Source of the DNA: Candidatus Aenigmatarchaeota archaeon
Lineage (GTDB): Archaea > Aenigmatarchaeota > Aenigmatarchaeia > CG10238-14 > SCSR01
Assembly: GCA_030018055.1 (NCBI GenBank)
Contig: JASEGN010000051.1
Coordinates: forward strand, 1 to 6,247
Reading direction: 5' to 3'
Length of the DNA stretch: 6,247 nt
In this document: in pieces, positions 1 through 4,716 of the stretch
Position numbering within the stretch: position 1 is the stretch's first letter
Layout: each line of letters opens with the position of its first letter
Notes under the pieces: model-generated
Databases searched by the model: none
What the model was told of the DNA's origin: nothing
Seen by the model: the letters and a program-made list of their open reading frames with translations, nothing else
Program-made: the position numbers and the translations under genes

Positions 1-683
1 CTAAAATTGCAATTCCTCAGGGTGAGACTCCTGAGTTAAGGGGTATAATAAATCCGGATACTCTAGATTTGAATGGAGCTTCAATTGGGTTAGTTAGACC
101 TAAAAGTAGATTGATAACCGGAGAAAAGATAAGTGAAAATGATATAATTTATGGTCTAGCTAGCAGTGGAATCCATGCTAATGGTCTTTCAAAAGCAAGA
201 AAAATTGCTGAAAAATTAGAGGATGGTTTTTTCACAAAATTGCAGAACGGAAAAACATTTGGTGAAGAACTTCTTACTCCTACAAGAATTTATAGTGGAG
301 TTATTATGGAAATGTTTGAGGATGGTGTAGATATACATTATCTTCAACCTATCACTGGGCATGGTTGGGAAAAAATTGCAAGAGCTAAATATCCATTCAC
401 TTATAGAATAGAACATATTCCAGAGCCACCACTTATATTTCAAGAGCTAATAGATTATGGTAAGCAACATGGTTTTGATGTTTCTAACAGAGAGAACTAT
501 TATGTTTGGAATATGGGGGTTGGTTATATCATAATGGCACCAGCAGCAAGCGGTGATCACATCGCTAGGATAGCTAAAAAACATGGAATAGAAACTTATG
601 AATTGGGTAAGGTGGAAAAAGGCCCTAAACAAGTGATAATGCCCTTTGAAGAGAATGGAAAACCTATAATATATGTACCATAA
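1..683 (+). CDS. purM: PurM-type AIR synthase (phosphoribosylformylglycinamidine cyclo-ligase), 5'-truncated
   Basis: The frame is open from the window edge (first full codon at 3), so the N-terminus lies outside; TTG 69 is internal, not a start. The visible 227 residues follow the AIR-synthase pattern in order: QGETPEL (family GGETAEM), DLNGASIGLV, the hinge GLASSGIHANG, GEELLTPTRIY, ITGHGW and, near the end, WNMGVGY followed by a C-terminal strand-rich segment. PurM closes the imidazole ring of FGAM to give AIR in purine synthesis, in the cytoplasm, as a dimer. Most PurM proteins have ITGGG(L/I) where this one has ITGHGW, so it belongs to a divergent subgroup; a PurM/HypE-superfamily relative with another substrate is possible but less likely. 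It converges on the endonuclease gene and ends with TAA. Confidence 0.8.
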   Translation, partial: KIAIPQGETPELRGIINPDTLDLNGASIGLVRPKSRLITGEKISENDIIYGLASSGIHANGLSKARKIAEKLEDGFFTKLQNGKTFGEELLTPTRIYSGVIMEMFEDGVDIHYLQPITGHGWEKIARAKYPFTYRIEHIPEPPLIFQELIDYGKQHGFDVSNRENYYVWNMGVGYIIMAPAASGDHIARIAKKHGIETYELGKVEKGPKQVIMPFEENGKPIIYVP

Positions 684-974
684 AAATTGTTTAGATGTAA
701 AAATAAACTCACAAATAACTTCTATGAAGCAAAAGTAAATTAGGAAAGATTCAAATCACTCCCCATTAGGAATTGGAAGTCTATTTGTAAGAAGGATCCA
801 CCGTAATAAAGATCTTTTATCGGAATTTGCCGTTTATCAAATTCAATAAAAAATTAATTAAAATGAAAAGAGAGATCTTCTTTATTAGATGAACTCATAA
901 CGTTAAAAATCAATTAAAATGCAATTTGTTCCTTTTGCAGACTTCAAAAGTGTTTGATTGATTTTGAAGAAAAG
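684..974. other. AT-rich intergenic region with a long bulged hairpin
   Basis: No gene is recognised in the first 230 bases after purM. The last part holds the bulged hairpin at 925-983, described separately, which runs into the small ORF that follows. A 12-codon frame beginning at ATG 919 (MQFVPFA...) lies on the hairpin's 5' side and stops inside it. Confidence 0.6.
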
Positions 975-983
975 ATGAACAGA
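925..983 (+). other. Bulged hairpin resembling a BHB; candidate intron 939-976
   Basis: Three helices stack in one hairpin: 925-931 with 977-983 (7 bp, one G-U), 932-936 with 970-974 (CTTTT/AAAAG), and 942-949 with 962-969 (CTTCAAAA/TTTTGAAG, perfect), with a 12-nt loop. The unpaired bases lie on opposite strands of the middle helix: GCAGA on the 5' side and AT on the 3' side. That is the bulge-helix-bulge arrangement, although canonical bulges are 3 nt. Cutting 2 nt past the middle helix on both strands removes 38 nt and joins MQFVPFA (from ATG 919) in frame to NRVKYLL... of the next ORF. The alternative is a plain regulatory hairpin in front of ATG 975. Confidence 0.4.
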
Positions 984-1097
984 GTTAAATACCTCTTGGG
1001 TGTTTCTAACTCCCAAAACCCAGATATCCGAATTATCGCTTACTACGTAGCTCTTGCACTTCAGCGGATGACTGACTGGCTTGCCACAGAAAAATAA
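975..1097 (+). CDS. Small 40-residue protein or second exon of a split small gene, unknown function
   Basis: ATG 975 opens a 40-codon frame (MNRVKYLLGV... to ...RMTDWLATEK) closed by adjacent TAA and TGA stops. The base composition is richer in GC than the flanks, and the peptide has a plausible amphipathic helix (IIAYYVALALQRMTDWLA), so it looks coding. No clear Shine-Dalgarno sequence precedes ATG. The frame stays open upstream to 918, with a TTG at 954, and the bulged hairpin just upstream could join it to an exon starting at 919. I do not recognise the family. It may instead be the tail of a decayed gene. It ends 5 bases before the stop of the convergent endonuclease gene. Confidence 0.4.
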   Translation: MNRVKYLLGVSNSQNPDIRIIAYYVALALQRMTDWLATEK

Positions 1098-1102
1098 TGA
1101 TA

Positions 1103-2023
1103 TTAATCATCAATTTCAATTTTTTCATTACAAAGCTTTTTTAATAAACATGTTATATCTAGATTTAAAGCTTTTAAAACTACTCTTAAATTCTTAACGC
1201 TAAAATTCCTTTTACCTAATTCGACATCTCTTATATTCTCCCTTCTAATTCCGATTTTCTGCGCGAGTTGGTTTTGTGATAGACTTAGTTCTAATCTTTT
1301 TTCTCTTAGAAATTTTCCAATCTCCTTTATATTAGACAAGATTTTAATCCAGTCTTCTTCTGTTGGCCATTTGTCTTTGAAGAATTTTCCTTCTTTATAA
1401 ATACCTTTGCTTCCTGTACTGCAATTTGCTATTTCCTTAGGGCATTCGAAACCAATTAATTTAAAAAATCTGAAAAGAGTTCCATCTTGTGTGTTCGAAT
1501 ATAGACAATAACCACAATCCTTTCTTGTGAAACCGCTTTTGTATTTTACAGGATAGAAGCTCAAACCTAATTCTTTCAATTTTTGAATTAGGGAATCGAT
1601 ATCTTCTTTTGAGAACGTATTTGTTGCCAAGACTACAAATGGCACTCTGTTAGGGTCATTTTTTCTTCTGATTAAAGTTCCATCTCCTAAAAACCAAAAT
1701 AGTAAAGTCATTGGAGTTAATTCTAAATCTTTGGGTACAATTTTTTGAGTTTTGCCATTTTCTTTTTTATACCACCTTCTTCTTAATGACAACAGCTTAA
1801 TTTTTTGACGAGCATTAATGTAAAATCCTAATGCAAATACTTTGGAAGTAGCATTGTTTAGAGTAATATATGTCGGTATATTGAAGTTTTCAAATAACCT
1901 TTTAATCCACTTGAGAAAGTTCTTATCTTTAGCATTCAAACTGTAGTAACAATATTTATTTTTATCAACTCTAATTGATGCATCGCCCAATACAGTTCCG
2001 TTAATGAGTTCCAAAAGTTTCAC
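1103..2023 (-). CDS. LAGLIDADG homing-type endonuclease with C-terminal XRE helix-turn-helix
   Basis: The protein has 306 residues. Two LAGLIDADG repeats are visible: residues 4-17 (LELINGTVLGDASI, acidic residue D14) and 107-117 (LLFWFLGDGTL, acidic residue D114). Between them is the typical RRRWYKKENGKTQKIVPKDL linker found before the second motif in this family. Residues 235-290 form an XRE/Cro-type helix-turn-helix (LREKRLELSLSQNQLAQKIGI...NIRDVELGKR). A double-motif protein should act as a monomer making a double-strand cut at an asymmetric site; the extra HTH may help target DNA or regulate expression. The start is GTG, whose TGA overlaps the upstream gene's stop (GTGA), indicating translational coupling. 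It is free-standing, with no exons of a host gene around it. It sits where other archaeal genomes often have rpoN after rps9. Confidence 0.85.
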   Translation of the reverse strand: MKLLELINGTVLGDASIRVDKNKYCYYSLNAKDKNFLKWIKRLFENFNIPTYITLNNATSKVFALGFYINARQKIKLLSLRRRWYKKENGKTQKIVPKDLELTPMTLLFWFLGDGTLIRRKNDPNRVPFVVLATNTFSKEDIDSLIQKLKELGLSFYPVKYKSGFTRKDCGYCLYSNTQDGTLFRFFKLIGFECPKEIANCSTGSKGIYKEGKFFKDKWPTEEDWIKILSNIKEIGKFLREKRLELSLSQNQLAQKIGIRRENIRDVELGKRNFSVKNLRVVLKALNLDITCLLKKLCNEKIEIDD

Positions 2024-2142
2024 CCTTTCACCTTCTTCAAGAGTCTTACTATTATATCTTCGTAAGTTTCCCTAGGATGAATTTTAATTTTATTCAATTC
2101 TTGTTTGGTCTTATAACTAATCTTAATTGTAGTTTTCTCCAT
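2020..2142 (-). CDS. Small ribbon-helix-helix-like DNA-binding protein (VapB/DUF7557-like)
   Basis: ATG 2142 opens 40 codons, MEKTTIKISYKTKQELNKIK then IHPRETYEDIIVRLLKKVKG, ending in TGA. The pattern TIKIS-x-x-TKQEL-x-x-IKIHPRETYEDII-x-RLL is that of small archaeal RHH proteins annotated as VapB-type antitoxins or DUF7557: a beta strand for DNA contact and two helices. No toxin gene follows; the coupled partner is the LAGLIDADG-HTH endonuclease, overlapping by 4 bases. There is no Shine-Dalgarno sequence before ATG, and a TATA box sits about 25 bp upstream, so a leaderless mRNA is likely. The palindromic repeats at 2144-2173 are natural operator candidates for autorepression. Confidence 0.75.
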   Translation of the reverse strand: MEKTTIKISYKTKQELNKIKIHPRETYEDIIVRLLKKVKG

Positions 2143-2143
2143 G

Positions 2144-2173
2144 GTATACTATAGTATACTTAAGTATATATAG
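2144..2173 (-). promoter_or_regulatory. Promoter and likely operator of the RHH-endonuclease unit
   Basis: On the minus strand a TATATATA box (2172-2165), preceded by an AAAAC stretch as BRE, is centred about 26 bp before ATG 2142. The same DNA holds two overlapping perfect palindromes, GTATACTATAGTATAC (2144-2159) and TATACTTAAGTATA (2155-2168). Read on the + strand it is three head-to-tail 10-bp units: GTATACTATA, GTATACTTAA and GTATATATAG. A 10-bp period places each unit on the same DNA face, as expected for RHH dimers binding side by side. A bound repressor would cover the TATA box and start site. Confidence 0.6.
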
Positions 2174-2179
2174 TTTTAC

Positions 2180-2193
2180 CACTTACGTAAGTG
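2180..2193. promoter_or_regulatory. 14-bp perfect palindrome upstream of the RHH gene
   Basis: CACTTACGTAAGTG reads the same on both strands. It lies between the S9 stop and the TATA box of the RHH gene, just upstream of the BRE position. It is a distinct motif from the GTATAC repeats, so it could be a second regulator's site (for example for the XRE domain) or part of an S9 3' hairpin. There is no direct evidence for either. Confidence 0.4.
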
Positions 2194-2217
2194 TAAACTT
2201 GTAGAAAAAGTTTATAC

Positions 2218-2643
2218 CTATCTCTTTGAACGCTGTTTATGGCGGCGAGAACCACGCTTGCTCGCACCTCCAGCATGATGAGGCTCATTTCTCCTGAAAT
2301 CAAACACTAACAAGTTCCTATCATATTGTAAGAACTTATTTTTTAATTCTTTGCTACCAGAAAAATCCAATAAACCTCGAGCAATAGCCATTCTAACAGC
2401 TTCTGTTTGTCCTGTTGTTCCTCCGCTTCTCACACTAACTTCTATGTTAACTTTTTTTACTAAATCACCAGCAAGAATCAAAGGTTCCATTATTCTCATC
2501 CTCAAAAACTCATTTCCCCAAACTTCTAATGGCCTGGAGTTTATCAAAATCCTACCAGTACCAGGAGTTATCTTAGCTCTTGCTATTGCGTTTTTCCTTT
2601 TTCCAACTGTGATTATAACTTTTGGTTTCTCTTTCTTTACCAT
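2218..2643 (-). CDS. rps9: 30S ribosomal protein S9 (uS9)
   Basis: 141 residues with the S9 core: GKRKNAIARAKITPGTGRILIN at 14-35, GGTTGQTEAVRMAIARGLL in the middle, and a basic C-terminal tail RNEPHHAGGASKRGSRRHKQRSKR that reaches the ribosomal P site. The usual archaeal/eukaryotic ending is RQKSYR or KYR; here it is QRSKR, a lineage-specific end. ATG 2643 overlaps the L13 stop by 7 bases (ATGGTAA), which implies coupled translation. The order L18e-L13-S9 is the conserved archaeal one. The expected followers rpoN, rpoK and rps2 are absent, and the endonuclease unit stands there instead. Confidence 0.96.
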   Translation of the reverse strand: MVKKEKPKVIITVGKRKNAIARAKITPGTGRILINSRPLEVWGNEFLRMRIMEPLILAGDLVKKVNIEVSVRSGGTTGQTEAVRMAIARGLLDFSGSKELKNKFLQYDRNLLVFDFRRNEPHHAGGASKRGSRRHKQRSKR

Positions 2644-3059
2644 CTTCTCTTAGCTCCCAATGCTAAAGACAATTCCCCAAGACTCATGTATCTGCACTCC
2701 AATTTGCTTGCATCCGCATCTTCAATTTTTTCAATTTTTTTATTCTTTAGTTCTTCTGGTATACCAATAAAAACCTTTAGGTTCTTAAATGCCTTTCTTC
2801 CCTTTGCTCTGTCCCAAGGAAGCATGCCACGAACTGTTCTCCTGAAGATTCCATCTGGAGTTTTTGGAAAGAATGGTCCGTGCTTAGGATCGCCTCTATG
2901 AATTTTTTGCAGGTATTTACTTTTTATGAATTTTGGGTTTCCAGCAATCACAGCTTTTTCACAATTGACAACAAAGACCTTTTCCCCTTTTAACAGCTGC
3001 TTAGCTATTACAGAAGATATTCTTCCTAGAATTTGATTTTCTGCGTCATAAACAATCAT
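2637..3059 (-). CDS. rpl13: 50S ribosomal protein L13 (uL13)
   Basis: 140 residues from MIVYDAENQILGRISSVIAKQLL, with the L13 signatures GEKVFVVNCEKAVIAG, GPFFPKTPDGIFRRTVRGMLPWDRAKGRKAFKNLKVF, and ending LSLALGAKRRW. It binds 23S rRNA early in large-subunit assembly. ATG 3059 is chosen because homologous proteins start here and it lies 5 bases after the L18e stop. An ATG at 3131 is in frame but would overlap L18e by 67 bases with a basic tract that belongs to no L13. GTGAT just upstream, within the L18e stop region, can serve as a Shine-Dalgarno sequence. Confidence 0.95.
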   Translation of the reverse strand: MIVYDAENQILGRISSVIAKQLLKGEKVFVVNCEKAVIAGNPKFIKSKYLQKIHRGDPKHGPFFPKTPDGIFRRTVRGMLPWDRAKGRKAFKNLKVFIGIPEELKNKKIEKIEDADASKLECRYMSLGELSLALGAKRRW

Positions 3060-3064
3060 TCTAA

Positions 3065-3430
3065 TCACGTTATAATTTTTATTCCTGTTCCTTTTGGATT
3101 TTCCTTTACGAGTTCTTCTATCGTTATGCACCTTCCTTTCAATTTTTTTATCTTTTCCTTTGCTTTTTCACTAAATTTCCAAGCTGCTATGTTAACAGTT
3201 TTTGTTAGTTCTCCTGAAGATAAAACTTTTCCTGGAACAATAACAGTGTCATTTTTTTCTGTGCTTCTTTCTATCTCAGAGAGGTTAACTTCCACCTTTT
3301 TTCTCCTTGGTTTTTCCAACCTCTCAGCTATGCTTCGCCATATAGGTGCGTCTAGCTCGAAGGACTTTTTCTTCAGAGTTTCGATTAACTGCTTTAAATA
3401 GGGATCTGTTGGTCCCGTCCTTTTTGCCAT
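3065..3430 (-). CDS. rpl18e: 50S ribosomal protein L18e (eL18)
   Basis: 121 residues beginning MAKRTGPTDPYLKQLIETL and carrying the L18e features WRSIAERLEKPRRKKVEVNLSEIER, VIVPGKVLSSGELTKTVNIAAWKFSEKAKEKI and a GTGIKIIT end. This is an archaeal/eukaryotic large-subunit protein and the first gene of the L18e-L13-S9 operon. ATG 3430 is preferred over the in-frame TTG 3436 because GGAG sits 6 bases in front of it. Its upstream region is one of the two copies of the 27-bp repeat, so the promoter itself has been duplicated. Confidence 0.95.
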   Translation of the reverse strand: MAKRTGPTDPYLKQLIETLKKKSFELDAPIWRSIAERLEKPRRKKVEVNLSEIERSTEKNDTVIVPGKVLSSGELTKTVNIAAWKFSEKAKEKIKKLKGRCITIEELVKENPKGTGIKIIT

Positions 3431-3436
3431 CTCCAA

Positions 3437-3475
3437 CTCCTAAAACAGTATTTCTAATTTAAGATTTAAAAGAAT
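3437..3475 (-). promoter_or_regulatory. Promoter and Shine-Dalgarno region of the L18e operon
   Basis: On the minus strand TTTTAAAT (about 3463-3470) is a plausible TATA box. A start some 25 bp downstream (near 3442) would give a short leader holding the GGAG Shine-Dalgarno (3437-3440) before ATG 3430. A second AT-rich match, CTTAAATTAG, lies within the same stretch. No start site is known, so the exact box is uncertain. Confidence 0.45.
3441..3467. repeat. 27-bp direct repeat, copy A (L18e side)
   Basis: Identical over 27 bases to 4484-4510, beginning TAAAACAGTATTTCTA. The similarity resumes after a small indel as GAATGCG in both copies. The two copies are 1,043 bp apart in the same orientation and enclose the lipoprotein gene, the only minus-to-plus strand switch in the region. 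This copy is the 5' flank of L18e. Confidence 0.9.
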
Positions 3476-3670
3476 GCGCATGGGCAATTGTGGTATTTGG
3501 AGTGCATTTAGAATAAGTGGAGTTACATCAACTCTTTATTATTTGCGCTAGTTTTTGCCGTCATAATGGCGATTTCTATGTTTGCATCCGAACCTATGAA
3601 ATATTTTTCTTGTTAAAAAAACTTAAATCAGCAAAGTCAATATGAGTTAAAAGAAAATAAAATTATAATT
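3468..3670. other. Non-coding flank of the lipoprotein gene with a possible gene remnant
   Basis: No intact gene is seen. A + strand frame from 3512 to 3616 encodes a hydrophobic segment (SLLFALVFAVIMAISMFAS) like a signal peptide or membrane helix. It has no start codon until ATG 3566 and stops 13 codons after the hydrophobic part begins to end, so it looks like the remains of a membrane or secreted protein gene. CTTAAATC near 3621-3629 is a possible TATA box for the lipoprotein gene. Confidence 0.4.
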
Positions 3671-4438
3671 ATGAAGAAACTGCTTTTGATCTGCCTTTTG
3701 CTCGGAATTGTTTTTATCAGTGGATGTGTCCAAATCCAACAAAAAAGCACATGTCAGACTGATGAGGATTGCAAAGTTGATGAAAAGTGTGTGAACAGCA
3801 CTTGCCAAGCTTTAGCTTGTGGGGAATGTCAATATCTTTCTTATCATACTTGTTTAGACTATGAATGCTGTAAAAATGCTGATTGCCCATCCGGTAAAGC
3901 ATGTGTAGACCATAATTGTGTGGTTGCGATGGTTGTTGAAAAACCATACGTACCTCATGGAACTCAACTTGCTAACGGGACAATATTATTCAAAGAAAGT
4001 GACTTAAAAATTGACGAAAGAGGGCTTTATGAGGGAGTTATAAATATACCGATTTATTTCCATGCTGACACGGGGAGAGTTTTGTTTGATTTCTCATGTA
4101 AAGACCAGCAAACTGGTGAAGATTTAACAATCCTCAAAAAAATAGATGGTTGGGAGTGGAACGCTTATCCAGGTTGGGCTCGCAGTGGTTGGGGTAGTTG
4201 CAAGACGTATGTGAGGAGTTTAAATGATGTTATACTTAACACTGGCAACTACATAGGAACTATGATAATGAGAGCTAGGAAAAAAGGTGAAGCAATGGTT
4301 GAATTTAGGTGTAATTTCTGTGCAGGTGCACCTATTTGTTCTGAATTTCCCTCAATATCTTGGAACTGTAAACTGACTATAGAAAGTGAGTGGCAGAACA
4401 TAACAAAAGTTTTACCAATCATCTACACTCTTTCTTAA
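3671..4438 (+). CDS. Secreted Cys-rich lipoprotein, unknown function
   Basis: 255 residues. Residues 1-19 form a lipoprotein signal: MKK, hydrophobic LLLICLLLGIVF, then ISGC with C19 as the likely lipidated cysteine, so the protein should be anchored outside the membrane. Residues 28-45 (C-TDEDC-DEKC-STC) and 66-83 (CC-NADC-SGKAC-HNC) are two small Cys modules of the C-x5-C-x5-C-x4-C kind, with further cysteines at 50, 53 and 61 between them. Residues 100-255 look like a beta-rich domain with extra cysteine pairs (FRCNFCAGAPIC) and Trp-rich GWEWNAYPGWARSGWG. No enzymatic motif is seen. It has no Shine-Dalgarno sequence. It is the only + strand gene between 1103 and the window end and lies between identical 27-bp repeats, which suggests insertion. 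Confidence 0.75.
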   Translation: MKKLLLICLLLGIVFISGCVQIQQKSTCQTDEDCKVDEKCVNSTCQALACGECQYLSYHTCLDYECCKNADCPSGKACVDHNCVVAMVVEKPYVPHGTQLANGTILFKESDLKIDERGLYEGVINIPIYFHADTGRVLFDFSCKDQQTGEDLTILKKIDGWEWNAYPGWARSGWGSCKTYVRSLNDVILNTGNYIGTMIMRARKKGEAMVEFRCNFCAGAPICSEFPSISWNCKLTIESEWQNITKVLPIIYTLS

Positions 4439-4483
4439 ATTTTTACCCTTTCCATTAAATAAGGTCCATCACATATGCCCCAA

Positions 4484-4510
4484 TAAAACAGTATTTCTAA
4501 TTTAAGATTT
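4484..4510. repeat. 27-bp direct repeat, copy B (tRNA-Gly side)
   Basis: Exact copy of 3441-3467. It begins 5 bases beyond the 3' end of tRNA-Gly (minus strand), with the GCATTC end of the tRNA flank also echoed next to copy A. If the DNA between the copies were removed, tRNA-Gly would be followed by one copy and then L18e about 40 bases on, a compact and natural arrangement. Confidence 0.9.
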
Positions 4511-4514
4511 GGAA

Positions 4515-4603
4515 TGCGACTGCCGGGATTTGAACCCGGGTCATGAGCCTGGGAAGCTCAGGTCTTAGACCATTTCAGATCAGATTGACTGGACCACAGT
4601 CGC
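4515..4603 (-). tRNA. tRNA-Gly(CCC) with a short D-loop insertion (probable intron)
   Basis: Acceptor stem GCGACTG/CAGTCGC, anticodon stem TGAGC/GCTCA with loop TTCCCAG (anticodon CCC, reads GGG), 4-nt variable loop, T arm CCGGG-TTCAAAT-CCCGG, discriminator A at 4515 as in archaeal tRNA-Gly. CCA is not encoded. The D-stem has G10-C25, U11-A24 and C12-G23, and the D-loop is about 14 nt too long. Removing 4573-4586 gives AGTCTGGTCTAA, a normal archaeal D-loop with the conserved GG. It lies 9 bases after tRNA-Ser and is presumably cotranscribed. Confidence 0.92.
4573..4586 (-). other. Candidate 14-nt intron in the tRNA-Gly D-loop (relaxed BHB)
   Basis: Proposed intron AATCTGATCTGAAA. Flanking CCAG pairs with CTGA at three of four positions (one C-A mismatch). 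The bulges TCA and AAT are 3 nt each, on opposite strands, and cut points after the second bulge base give the normal D-loop. The inner stem is only 2 bp, so the structure is weak and exact borders could shift by 1-2 nt. The insertion itself is clear; the splicing model is inference. Confidence 0.55.
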
Positions 4604-4612
4604 TTATCATTA

Positions 4613-4716
4613 CGCTGGGGATGGGAGTTTCAGAGCAAGCTCCTTTGAACCCATACGTGGCAAAGCCACACTCGCTCTCGAGGCGAGCCCAATTAACCTG
4701 GTTCTGGCACCCCAGC
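4613..4716 (-). tRNA. tRNA-Ser(CGA) interrupted in the T-loop by a 17-nt intron
   Basis: Acceptor GCTGGGG/CCCCAGC with discriminator G at 4613; D stem CCAG/TTGG with loop AACCAGGTTAA; anticodon stem CTCGC/GCGAG, loop CTCGAGA (anticodon CGA, reads UCG); long variable arm GTGGC-TTT-GCCAC, which marks a class II serine tRNA; A15-U48 pair. T stem ATGGG/CCCAT is complete, but its loop is 24 nt until the intron is removed, when it becomes TTCAAAT. CCA is not encoded. The 5' end is the base directly after the DUF123 stop codon. Confidence 0.95.
4627..4643 (-). other. 17-nt BHB intron in the tRNA-Ser T-loop (between positions 59 and 60)
   Basis: On the minus strand the fold is outer exon helix ATGGG/CCCAT (the T stem itself), central 4-bp helix TTCA/TGAA, 3-nt bulges AAG and ACT on opposite strands, and inner helix GAGC/GCTC. 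This is the canonical hBHBh' substrate of the archaeal tRNA splicing endonuclease. Cutting after the second bulge base on each strand removes GGAGCTTGCTCTGAAAC and leaves the T-loop TTCAAAT. Introns here are non-canonical in location, since most archaeal tRNA introns sit at 37/38. Confidence 0.9.

Noticed and set aside
942..969. Intrinsic terminator for purM
   Set aside because: It is about 260 bases past the purM stop, is not followed by a T-run on the + strand, and its bulge arrangement suggests another role.
2637..3131. L13 starting at ATG 3131
   Set aside because: It would overlap the end of L18e by 67 bases and add a basic leader not found in L13; ATG 3059 fits the family start.
3033..3401. 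Plus-strand 122-codon frame
   Set aside because: It is the antisense of the L18e gene; no protein-like motif.
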